Origin: Rhodobacterales bacterium CG2_30_65_12
Lineage (GTDB): Bacteria > Pseudomonadota > Alphaproteobacteria > Rhodobacterales > Rhodobacteraceae
Assembly (NCBI GenBank): GCA_001873585.1
Contig: MNZL01000134.1
Coordinates: forward strand, 1 to 6,488
Length of the DNA: 6,488 bases
Reading direction: 5' to 3'
The notes beneath the pieces are model-generated. The model worked only from the letters and a program-made list of their open reading frames with translations, made no database searches and was not told where the DNA came from. Position numbers and translations under genes: made by a program. Below are positions 1-5,544 of this stretch, one piece after another; within the stretch, counting starts at the first letter, position 1, and each line of letters opens with the position of its first letter.

Positions 1-85
1 TTCCCCCCGGGATATTTGCGGAAAGATGATAGCCTCGCTTGCCGGTCTGGTGGCGTGGGTCTAGCGTTTACCGAGGAGGCGCGCC
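1..85. other. Leader region with a Rhodobacterales-like GGGATATTT...AAGATGA motif
   Basis: No gene is firmly supported here. Bases 4-29 read as a C-run, then GGGATATTT, a short spacer and AAAGATGA. From memory, similar C-run / (A/G)TATTT / AAGATGAA strings recur between genes in Rhodobacter and Roseobacter genomes; that is recollection, not something shown by this window. One frame is open from the left edge and ends with TAG at 62-64, so this could be the last codons of an upstream gene, but about 20 codons are too few to judge. A strong GAGGAGG ribosome binding site at 73-79 serves the gene that starts at 86. Confidence 0.35.
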
Positions 86-673
86 ATGGCCGACCCCGAC
101 ACCACGCTCACCGATTTCGCCCTCGCCGCGCTCTGTGCCGGCTTTGCCCTTGCCCTGCTCGGCGCTGGCGGGGTGGGTGCGCTTTATGGCGGCCTGTTCG
201 CGGCGCTGGGGGTGGCGGCGCTGGCGGGCACGCTCTGGCACGGCTGGTGGCCGGGGGTGCAGTCTGGGCTCGGTGGCGCGCTCTGGCGCACGGTAATGCT
301 GTCGGTTGGGGGGGCCAATCTGTTTCTCTGGCTGATCGCCGCCCGGATCGCGGCGCAACCCTGGCTCGGCTGGATCGGCTGGGGGCAACTCGTCGTCTAC
401 ATTCTGGCGGCGCTTTGGCTCACGCGCAGTTTCATCTTGCCCTCGGCGTTTTCGCTGCCGCCGACGCTCGTGCTGCTGGCGCTGTTTCTGTGCACGCCAT
501 CCGCGCCCGGCTACGCGCTCGGCGCGGCGGCGCTCGGCATCGCCCTGATCGGCGCGGGATTGCAGGCGGCCAAGGTGGGGTTTGGTGCATTGCGCCTTGG
601 CCCGAACGGGCTATACCACGCGATCCAGGCGCTTGCCTTCACACTGTTGTTTGCCGGCCTGCCCGGTAGTTAG
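86..673 (+). CDS. Polytopic inner-membrane protein, possibly DUF6962-like
   Basis: This 195-residue protein is strongly hydrophobic. About seven membrane segments can be placed near residues 10-28, 32-50, 67-86, 97-113, 123-137, 141-160 and 175-192. The start is well supported by GAGGAGG at 73-79, six bases before the ATG. Polar residues inside hydrophobic stretches stand out: His52 in GTLWHGWW, and Asn174, Tyr177, His178 and Gln181 in NGLYHAIQALAF. The last motif recalls the C-terminal end of the DUF6962 membrane family (from memory, unchecked). The His residues could bind a metal or take part in catalysis, but that is a guess, and no transport or enzyme function can be assigned. The stop codon overlaps the stop of the convergent gene by four bases. 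Being a gene is near certain; function is unknown. Confidence 0.88.
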   Translation: MADPDTTLTDFALAALCAGFALALLGAGGVGALYGGLFAALGVAALAGTLWHGWWPGVQSGLGGALWRTVMLSVGGANLFLWLIAARIAAQPWLGWIGWGQLVVYILAALWLTRSFILPSAFSLPPTLVLLALFLCTPSAPGYALGAAALGIALIGAGLQAAKVGFGALRLGPNGLYHAIQALAFTLLFAGLPGS

Positions 674-1395
674 GGGCAAACGAGCCGCGCGGCGAGACTG
701 GCGGGGCCGGTGTAGGGGGCGACCGGCGTCGAAGCCAGACGCCCGCCCACAAGCCGGGTTTCGACCACATCGCGCCAGCCGCCATCGGCGCTGACCACCA
801 CCGGCGCGGCCCCCGGGCAGGCGCGCAGGCCGCCCTCGATATCAGCCGCGCCGAGGTGATGGTTGGTAAGGCCAGCGGCCTCGGCCAGCGGCGTGAAGCG
901 CGCGGTGCCACCGATGATTTCAACGCTCACCAGCCGCAGCGTTTTCGCCAGGTGCGGGCGGTCGATATAGGCGATCTCGTCGCGCCCGTCGCCGTCAAAA
1001 TCTGCGATTCCGGCGATGGCAAGCCAGCGGTGGCGCTGACCAATCGGCGCAGTCTGGCCAAGCACGCGAAGGCCTGTGCCGTCCTGCCCCAGCACCACGA
1101 TGCGTGCGCCTGCCGCGAAATCCGAGACGACCACGACGAGTTCGGGCCGGCCGTCGCCGTCAACATCGTGGAGCCGGGGGGCCGTGTCTTCAAACACCGC
1201 GCCGGGGAAGCGGATTACTTTGTCTGCGCCGTCGTCGTAGCCAATGCGCAGCCCGGCGTATTCGCCCCCCGCCAGCGCTCCGTGGCCATAAGCCGTGGTG
1301 GGCTCGACGTAAGCCGCACCCGTAATCTCCTGCGCCGCCAGCGCTGCGGGAGCGACGGCGAGCGTGAGGGCGAGAAATTGGAGAGTGCGGAACAT
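670..1395 (-). CDS. Exported FG-GAP/VCBS-type calcium-loop protein
   Basis: This 241-residue protein begins with a typical Sec signal peptide: Arg3, a hydrophobic core to about residue 15, then APAALA-AQ with cleavage near residues 20-22. It is therefore likely periplasmic or secreted. Two FG-GAP-like calcium loops are visible, HDVDGDGRPELV (Asp77, 79, 81 and Glu85) and ADFDGDGRDEIA (Asp132, 134, 136 and Glu140), each followed by beta-rich sequence as in integrin-type propeller blades. The protein is too short for a full seven-bladed propeller. Cys193 and Cys240 are the only cysteines and could form a disulfide after export. No catalytic motif is seen. The signal peptide supports the start, although the ribosome binding site is weak. 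It lies 75 bases downstream of fdxE on the same strand and may be read from the same transcript. It is annotated by domain only; the role is unknown. Confidence 0.87.
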   Translation of the reverse strand: MFRTLQFLALTLAVAPAALAAQEITGAAYVEPTTAYGHGALAGGEYAGLRIGYDDGADKVIRFPGAVFEDTAPRLHDVDGDGRPELVVVVSDFAAGARIVVLGQDGTGLRVLGQTAPIGQRHRWLAIAGIADFDGDGRDEIAYIDRPHLAKTLRLVSVEIIGGTARFTPLAEAAGLTNHHLGAADIEGGLRACPGAAPVVVSADGGWRDVVETRLVGGRLASTPVAPYTGPASLAARLVCP

Positions 1396-1470
1396 GACGC
1401 AGGCTCGCCGGGCGGATCACCCTGGTCAAGCGAAGCGGGCCTCACCGGCGGGCACGTCTGCGTGAGGGCG

Positions 1471-1794
1471 TCAGATCTGCTTTTCGGGCAGGTAGACCAC
1501 CAGGCCGTCGACCGCGTCGGTCACCTTGATCTGGCAGGTCAGGCGCGAGCGCACCGGGTCGGGTTCCCAGGCGAAATCGAGCATGTCGGCTTCCATCGCC
1601 TCCTTGGCGGGCAGTTTTGCCACCCAGTCCTCGGCCACGTAGACATGGCAGGTAGAGCAGGCGCAGGCACCACCGCAATCGGCCTCGATCCCCGGCACAC
1701 CGTTGTCGCGCGCGCCTTCCATCACTGTCAGCCCGCTTTGCACATCCACCACGTGCTCGGTGCCGTTGTGCTCGATATAGGTGATCTTCGCCAT
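1471..1794 (-). CDS. fdxE: [2Fe-2S] ferredoxin, FdVI (FdxE) type
   Basis: This 107-residue adrenodoxin/ISC-type ferredoxin carries electrons in the cytoplasm through one [2Fe-2S] cluster. The cluster ligands are Cys40, Cys46 and Cys49 in ADCGGACACSTCHVY and Cys87 in RLTCQIKV, giving the pattern C-X5-C-X2-C-X37-C; Cys44 is an additional cysteine in the loop. The N-terminal MAKITYIEHNGT, the central LTVMEGARDNGVPGIEADC and the C-terminal DGLVVYLPEKQI closely match my recollection of Rhodobacter capsulatus ferredoxin VI (about 106 residues), so the length is right. FdVI-type proteins have been proposed to serve iron-sulfur cluster assembly or an essential redox step; the partner here cannot be told from the neighbours. 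GGAG at 1803-1806, eight bases before the ATG, supports the start. It is divergent from the OB-fold gene at 1918, with 123 bases between them. Confidence 0.95.
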   Translation of the reverse strand: MAKITYIEHNGTEHVVDVQSGLTVMEGARDNGVPGIEADCGGACACSTCHVYVAEDWVAKLPAKEAMEADMLDFAWEPDPVRSRLTCQIKVTDAVDGLVVYLPEKQI

Positions 1795-1917
1795 GCCGGT
1801 ATCTCCAACTTGCCTTCCGGGGGTGTTCTAGCGATGCGACATAAGCCGCGCCACCCGGTTTTTCCATGCAAAAAAGTCAGGCTTGCGCCGGGAGAAATTT
1901 GTTCTATTTTTGTTCTC
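1795..1917. promoter_or_regulatory. Divergent intergenic region between fdxE and the OB-fold gene
   Basis: These 123 bases separate two divergent start codons and must hold both promoters. The right end is AT-rich for this genome. On the plus strand, TTGCGC (1883-1888) and TATTTT (1905-1910) are spaced by 16 bases and could be a -35/-10 pair; this is a modest match and is inferred. Transcription would then begin close to the ATG at 1918, giving an almost leaderless mRNA. That fits the lack of a well-spaced ribosome binding site, since the only GGAG (1891-1894) is 23 bases from the ATG. No convincing consensus promoter was found for fdxE on the minus strand. Confidence 0.5.
1901..1915 (+). promoter_or_regulatory. 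LexA operator (SOS box), GTTC-N7-GTTC
   Basis: The sequence reads GTTC (1901-1904), seven bases TATTTTT (1905-1911), then GTTC (1912-1915). This is a perfect match to the direct-repeat LexA box established for alphaproteobacteria such as Rhodobacter and Rhizobium. It ends two bases before the ATG of the OB-fold gene and overlaps the candidate -10 element, so bound LexA should block transcription and DNA damage should relieve it. The position just before a gene for a DnaE2-type domain, whose full-length relatives are SOS-controlled, makes chance unlikely. Whether it also affects fdxE, whose start is 107 bases away, is unknown. Confidence 0.85.
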
Positions 1918-2298
1918 ATGCCTGCTCCGCTCCATCCTGACCCCACCGGCTGGCCGCGCCCGCCCAGCGCCGTGCCCCATGCCTGGCTCACCCGCCCGCC
2001 GGTTGGCGCGCGGGTTATCGTGGCCGGGCTGGTCATGGTGCGCCAGCGCCCGGGCACGGCGAACGGGGTGATCTTCATCACGCTGGAAGACGAAACCGGG
2101 ATCGCCAACGTGATCGTCTGGCGCCAGGCCTATGAGCGCTTTCGCCGCGCGGTGGTGGCGGGGCGGGCGTTGCGCGTCACCGGGCGGTTGCAGCGCGAAA
2201 GCGGCGTGGTGCAGATCATCGCGGAAGAGATCGAGGATATCTCGCCCCTTCTGGATACGCTCGCAGCCCCTCCCGCCCCGGCGCCAGAGGCCCCCTAG
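1918..2298 (+). CDS. Stand-alone OB-fold protein related to the C-terminus of error-prone polymerase DnaE2/ImuC
   Basis: The product has 126 residues. Residues 30-112 form an OB-fold nucleic-acid-binding domain, with VIVAGLVMVRQRPGTANG (33-50), VIFITLEDETGIANVIVW (51-68), ERFRRAVV, LRVTGRLQRESGVVQIIAEEI and ISPLL. This string is characteristic of the C-terminal region of DnaE2 (ImuC), the SOS mutasome polymerase. None of the polymerase, PHP or finger domains is present: only a Pro-rich leader of about 28 residues precedes the fold, and an Ala/Pro-rich tail (116-126) follows. In-frame codons continue upstream, but they run antisense to fdxE and the FG-GAP gene. ATG 1918 is chosen because the LexA box and probable promoter end just before it; GTG 1972 is a weaker alternative. 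The likely role is binding single-stranded DNA or a mutasome/replisome partner during SOS. A dnaE2 remnant is possible, but an intact frame and operator argue for a functional gene. Confidence 0.83.
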   Translation: MPAPLHPDPTGWPRPPSAVPHAWLTRPPVGARVIVAGLVMVRQRPGTANGVIFITLEDETGIANVIVWRQAYERFRRAVVAGRALRVTGRLQRESGVVQIIAEEIEDISPLLDTLAAPPAPAPEAP

Positions 2299-2364
2299 CC
2301 GGGCCTGGCGTTTTCGGCTAAGCTCACGCGATAACGGTCAAAAGAACCGAACCGGGCAGAGACC

Positions 2365-2919
2365 ATGCGCATCCTTCTTTCTTTCGCCCGAAGTGTCGGG
2401 CCACTTGCCGCCGCCGGGCTGGTGCTTGCCGGCTGCCTCGCCGCGCCCGCTGCCGAGACCAACCGCGCCGATCTTGGCGACGAGATCGTGATCACCGATT
2501 TTACCCTCGGCCCGCCCGGCGCGCGCCCCGGCGCCTGCTACGGCAAGGACGTCACCCCGGCGGTGATCGAGCAGGTGACGGAACGGGTGCTGATCGCCCC
2601 GCCCCGGATCGGCCCCGAAGGCAACGTGATCGCGCCGGCGCGCTACGACGAAAAGGTGAGCCACCAGGTGCTGAAGGGGCGCGAGGAAATCTACTTCGAG
2701 ACCCCCTGCCCGCCGCGCTGGACCCCCGATTTCATCGCCTCGGTGCAGCGCGCCCTTGCGGCGCGGGGGCTGTATCGCGGCCCGATCTCGGGCAACCTCG
2801 ACGACGCAACCCGCAGCGCGGTCCGCACGTTCCAGTTGCAAAACGGGCTCAATTCGGCGATCCTCTCGACCGAGAGCGCCCGGGCACTGGGGCTTGTCGA
2901 GGTTGACCTGCCGGGTTAG
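2365..2919 (+). CDS. Lipoprotein with C-terminal peptidoglycan-binding domain
   Basis: This 184-residue protein has a lipoprotein signal peptide: Arg2 and Arg9, a hydrophobic core, and the lipobox LAGC with lipidated Cys24. Leu25-Ala26 follows, with no Asp at position +2, so outer-membrane sorting is expected. Residues about 36-115 form a conserved-looking region (CYGKDVTPAVIEQVTERVL and EIYFETPCP) with Cys58 and Cys115 as a likely disulfide pair. Residues about 121-177 match a PG_binding_1 domain: FIASVQRALAARGLYRG, then GNLDDATRSAVRTFQLQNGL. The protein would tether the outer membrane to the cell wall or act in wall remodelling; no hydrolase motif is seen. The architecture agrees with a lipoprotein family I recall as common in Rhodobacterales. 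The ribosome binding site is weak (AGAGA at 2358-2362). A terminator follows directly, so it probably forms its own unit or ends one with the OB-fold gene 66 bases upstream. Confidence 0.9.
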   Translation: MRILLSFARSVGPLAAAGLVLAGCLAAPAAETNRADLGDEIVITDFTLGPPGARPGACYGKDVTPAVIEQVTERVLIAPPRIGPEGNVIAPARYDEKVSHQVLKGREEIYFETPCPPRWTPDFIASVQRALAARGLYRGPISGNLDDATRSAVRTFQLQNGLNSAILSTESARALGLVEVDLPG

Positions 2920-2925
2920 GGCCGC

Positions 2926-2946
2926 GCGCGCAACAGCGCGCTTTTT
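2926..2946 (+). terminator. Rho-independent terminator after the lipoprotein gene
   Basis: A perfect 6-bp stem, GCGCGC (2926-2931) with GCGCGC (2936-2941), encloses the loop AACA and is followed directly by five T (2942-2946). It starts seven bases after the lipoprotein stop codon. It separates the lipoprotein gene from the RTX gene, so the RTX gene should have its own promoter in the roughly 48 bases that remain; none matching consensus was seen there. Confidence 0.85.
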
Positions 2947-2994
2947 CGGTGGCGGATGCGGCGCGGGGCAGCCGGGATATGACCAAGCAAAGGC

Positions 2995-5076
2995 ATGGCG
3001 GGCGAAAACATGGACTTTCTCGTAAACAGCGAAACCGCCGGCTCCCAGGAAATGCCAGGCATCACCGCGCTCGCGGACGGCAGCTTTGTTGTCACCTGGC
3101 ATGACGATGGCGGCACGCTGGGCGACGGATCGGGCACGTCGATCAAGGCGCGCCTGTTTGACAGCTCTGGCGTGGCGCGGGGCGAAGAGTTCGTCGTCAA
3201 TAGCGCGACCACCGGCGACCAATATTCCCCCAGCCTTACCGCGCTCGCAGATGGCGGCTTTGTCGTCACATGGCGCGACGCCAGCGGTGCTGGCGGCGAT
3301 GCCTCAGGCACCTCGATCAAGGCGCGCCTGTTTGACAGCACTGGCGTGGCGACGGGGCCCGAGGTGCTCGTCAACAGCGAAACCGCCGGCTACCAGGTCG
3401 CGCCTCGGATCACCGCGCTTCTGGGTGGCGGCTTTGTCGTCACCTGGCAGGATGGCAGCGGCACCGGGGGCGATGCTTCGGTCACTTCGATCAAGGCCCG
3501 GGTATACGACGCGACCGGCTCGGCACCGGCGGGCGAAATCCTGATCAACGGCGAGACGCTTGGCGGCCAATACACCCCCGGCATCACCGCGCTGGCGGAT
3601 GGCGGCTTTGTCGTGAGTTGGGAAGACACCAGCGGCATTGGTGGCGACGCAGCAGGGTCTTCGATCAAGGCCCGCCTGTTCGACAGTACTGGCCTCGCGC
3701 AGGACGGCGAGTTGCTCGTCAACAGTGAAACCGCCGGCTTCGAGTTTGGCCCCAGCCTGACCGCGCTCGCGCAGGGTGGCTTCGTCGTCACCTGGTATGA
3801 TCTCGGCGGCACGCTCGGCGATGCGTTGGGCTTTTCGCTCAAGGCACGGGTTTTCGACGGGGCCGGTGTGGCGCAGGCGACGGAATTTCTTGTCAACGTC
3901 GAGGCGGCAGGCGATCAAACCATGCCCGGCGTCACCGCTCTGGCGGATGGCCGCTTTGTCGTTACCTGGAAGGATACGAGTGGCCTGGGGGGTGATGCGT
4001 CCGGCTCGTCGATCAAGGCGCGGGTGTTTGACGGGGCCGGGGGGGCTGCGGGCGCCGAGATCCTCGTAAACGAAGAGACGGCGGGCGATCAATCCTTCGC
4101 CGCGATCACCGCACTTGCAAATGGCGGCTTTGTCATCTCCTGGCAAGATGCCAGCGGCATGGGCGACGACACGTCAGGCACCGCGATCAAGGCCAGCCTG
4201 TTCGATGCCAGCGGCACCGCGCTCGCACCGGCAACGCTGCACGAGGGCACCGCCGTGAGAGACATGCTCGCCGGAACGGCCGGGCGCGACGTCATGCTCG
4301 GCCTTGGCGGGCGTGACAGGCTCGCGGGCCTCGACGGCGACGACCGGCTCGCAGGCGGCGCGGGCAACGACAGGTTGATCGGCGGCGCTGGGGCCGACGT
4401 GCTGTTTGGCGGTCGGGGCAAGGACGTGTTCAAGGGCGGCGCAGGCGTCGACATGGCCGATTTTGCCGGCACGGCGCGAATCACCGCAGACCTCGCCATG
4501 GCAGGCTTCCAGATCACCGGTCAGGGGAGCGACAAGCTTCTGGGCATCGAAAACCTCGCAGGCGGCAGCATGAACGATGTGCTGAAGGGCACCAGCGGCG
4601 CCAACCTGCTTATCGGCCGCGATGGCAACGACCGGCTCATTGGCCGAGGCGGTGCGGACCGGCTCGACGGCGGCGCGGGGGCCGACAAGCTCAACGGCGG
4701 TAAAGGCGCCGACAGGCTGGATGGCGGCACCGGGGCCGATCGGCTGGTCGGCGGCCCCGGGGGAGACGTGTTCGTCTTCGCCTCGATCGACGATAATGGT
4801 TCGGGTGCCGGCCTGCGCGACGTGATCTCTGATTTCGGCACCGGGGCAGACCGGATCGACCTTTCCGCCATCGACACCAACCCGGTGGCGGTAGGCAACC
4901 AGGGCTTCACCTTCATCGGTGATGCGGCGTTCAGCGGCAACGCGGCCGAAGTGCGCAGCCGGACGGGTGCGAGAAAAACCATTGTGATGGCCGACATCGA
5001 CGGCGATGGAACGGCGGATTTCGAGATCGACCTGATCGGCGCGCACACACTGGGAGCGGGCGATTTCCTGCTGTAG
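2995..5076 (+). CDS. RTX calcium-binding protein with seven-repeat beta-propeller, probable type I secretion substrate
   Basis: This 693-residue acidic, Gly/Asp-rich protein has no cysteine and no N-terminal signal peptide. Residues 8-413 are seven head-to-tail repeats of exactly 58 residues, probably a seven-bladed beta-propeller. Residues 425-487 and 521-592 are two blocks of RTX nonapeptides (GGxGxDxLx type), about seven and eight units, joined by a linker containing GSDKLLGIENLAGGS. These should fold into a calcium-filled beta-roll outside the cell. Residues 593-693 resemble the serralysin C-terminal domain: DVISDFGTGADRIDLSAID, a calcium-loop-like ADIDGDGTADFEIDLIG, and a terminal DFLL, the usual type I secretion signal end. 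No HEXXH or other catalytic motif is present, so adhesion, carbohydrate binding or surface-layer roles are more likely than protease activity. No ABC transporter, membrane-fusion protein or TolC gene is in the window. ATG 3010 is an alternative start: AAAGG at 2989-2993 is too near 2995 and rather far from 3010. Confidence 0.93.
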   Translation: MAGENMDFLVNSETAGSQEMPGITALADGSFVVTWHDDGGTLGDGSGTSIKARLFDSSGVARGEEFVVNSATTGDQYSPSLTALADGGFVVTWRDASGAGGDASGTSIKARLFDSTGVATGPEVLVNSETAGYQVAPRITALLGGGFVVTWQDGSGTGGDASVTSIKARVYDATGSAPAGEILINGETLGGQYTPGITALADGGFVVSWEDTSGIGGDAAGSSIKARLFDSTGLAQDGELLVNSETAGFEFGPSLTALAQGGFVVTWYDLGGTLGDALGFSLKARVFDGAGVAQATEFLVNVEAAGDQTMPGVTALADGRFVVTWKDTSGLGGDASGSSIKARVFDGAGGAAGAEILVNEETAGDQSFAAITALANGGFVISWQDASGMGDDTSGTAIKASLFDASGTALAPATLHEGTAVRDMLAGTAGRDVMLGLGGRDRLAGLDGDDRLAGGAGNDRLIGGAGADVLFGGRGKDVFKGGAGVDMADFAGTARITADLAMAGFQITGQGSDKLLGIENLAGGSMNDVLKGTSGANLLIGRDGNDRLIGRGGADRLDGGAGADKLNGGKGADRLDGGTGADRLVGGPGGDVFVFASIDDNGSGAGLRDVISDFGTGADRIDLSAIDTNPVAVGNQGFTFIGDAAFSGNAAEVRSRTGARKTIVMADIDGDGTADFEIDLIGAHTLGAGDFLL
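3016..4233 (+). repeat. Seven tandem 174-bp repeats encoding 58-residue propeller blades
   Basis: The repeat units begin at 3016, 3190, 3364, 3538, 3712, 3886 and 4060, each exactly 174 bases with no insertion or deletion. The amino-acid consensus runs LVNxETAGxQ, then PxITALADGGFVVTW, then QDxSGxGGDASG, then SIKARLFDSTG. Within the unit Gln/Glu11, Gly22, Trp28, Asp30, Asp37, Lys44, Ala45 and Asp49 occur in all seven copies, with Glu11 only in unit 5. The DNA copies have diverged clearly, so this is old amplification held by protein structure and not a recent expansion. Similar modules of this type are, from memory, common in RTX proteins of alphaproteobacteria. Confidence 0.93.
4267..4455 (+). 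repeat. RTX nonapeptide block 1 (about seven units)
   Basis: Residues 425-487 fall into seven 27-base units. Examples are LAGLDGDDR, LAGGAGNDR, LIGGAGADV and LFGGRGKDV. The first units (LAGTAGRDV, MLGLGGRDR) are imperfect at the Gly-Gly pair. Asp at the eighth position is kept in every unit, as expected for calcium binding between successive turns of a parallel beta-roll. Confidence 0.9.
4555..4770 (+). repeat. RTX nonapeptide block 2 (about eight units)
   Basis: Residues 521-592 fall into eight 27-base units. The best are LDGGAGADK, LNGGKGADR, LDGGTGADR and LVGGPGGDV. Unit two (LKGTSGANL) has Asn in place of the usual Asp. The block leads directly into the FVFASIDDNG start of the C-terminal domain, the usual junction in serralysin-like proteins. 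Confidence 0.9.
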
Positions 5077-5084
5077 TCGGATAC

Positions 5085-5432
5085 TCAGAACAGCAGGTTG
5101 AACTGGGATGCGATCCAGTGCGTCACCGGGTCGGCCTGCATGATCCAGCCGCCGAGTTTTTCAACCAACGTGCCGCCCGTCAGCTCGCCAACGCGGTTCG
5201 CGTATGTCACCGGGCCGAGGTAGGCCAGCAGGAACCCCTTGAAAACAAGAAACATCCCCAATATCAGGCTGACCCCACGCAACGGCATCCCGCGACGCAG
5301 CTTGACCGCCTCGACCGGCACCAGCAGTCCGTCGCGCTCTTCGAGCCGCACATAACCAGAGGCCAGCCGCTGATGTCGCTGGTCAATCTCGCGCAACCGC
5401 GCGGAAAAATTCGCATGATTGGCGTTTGCCAT
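5085..5432 (-). CDS. Small single-pass membrane protein of unknown function
   Basis: The product has 115 residues. The frame stays open for 43 more codons upstream to 5561, but the ATG at 5430-5432 is chosen because GGGAG (5441-5445) sits eight bases before it and the upstream stretch lacks protein-like character. Residues 1-50 are hydrophilic and charged, with a possible short helix (SARLREIDQRHQRLASGYV) and then VRLEERDGLLVPVEAVKLRRG. One membrane segment lies near residues 53-73 (GVSLILGMFLVFKGFLLAYLG). The C-terminal 40 residues hold THWIASQFNLLF at the end. The basic KLRRG before the segment suggests the N-terminus is cytoplasmic. I do not recognise the family; it looks like a conserved hypothetical protein of Rhodobacterales. 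It faces the RTX gene tail to tail with an 8-base gap and lies 135 bases downstream of prmA on the same strand. Confidence 0.85.
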   Translation of the reverse strand: MANANHANFSARLREIDQRHQRLASGYVRLEERDGLLVPVEAVKLRRGMPLRGVSLILGMFLVFKGFLLAYLGPVTYANRVGELTGGTLVEKLGGWIMQADPVTHWIASQFNLLF

Positions 5433-5544
5433 CTTTCTGGCTCCCAAAAATGCCCACCACCTAGGATAAAATGCCTGCGAAATGTGGCAAAATCTGGGCA
5501 TTGCGGCAGAAATGGGGCAGCTACGTGGAAACGGATTGTTTCCC

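Noticed and set aside
16..669. 217-codon plus-strand open frame overlapping the membrane-protein gene
   Set aside because: Arg/Ala-rich translation with no protein features; the overlapping frame from 86 has a strong ribosome binding site and clear membrane segments.
1440..1467. CCTCAC...GTGAGG inverted repeat after fdxE as a terminator
   Set aside because: Only a 6-bp stem with a 16-base loop and no T-run; not convincing as a rho-independent terminator.
856..1917. Long plus-strand open frame joined in frame to the OB-fold gene (total 480 codons)
   Set aside because: It runs antisense to the FG-GAP gene and fdxE, which have clear signal-peptide and cluster motifs, and its translation resembles no protein. 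Only the part from 1918 is real.
3016..4233. CRISPR-like array
   Set aside because: The period is 174 bases, copies are diverged and coding in one frame, and there is no repeat-spacer pattern.
4174..5046. Minus-strand open frame with repetitive translation opposite the RTX region
   Set aside because: The repeats mirror the 27-base RTX units on the plus strand; high GC gives long open shadow frames.
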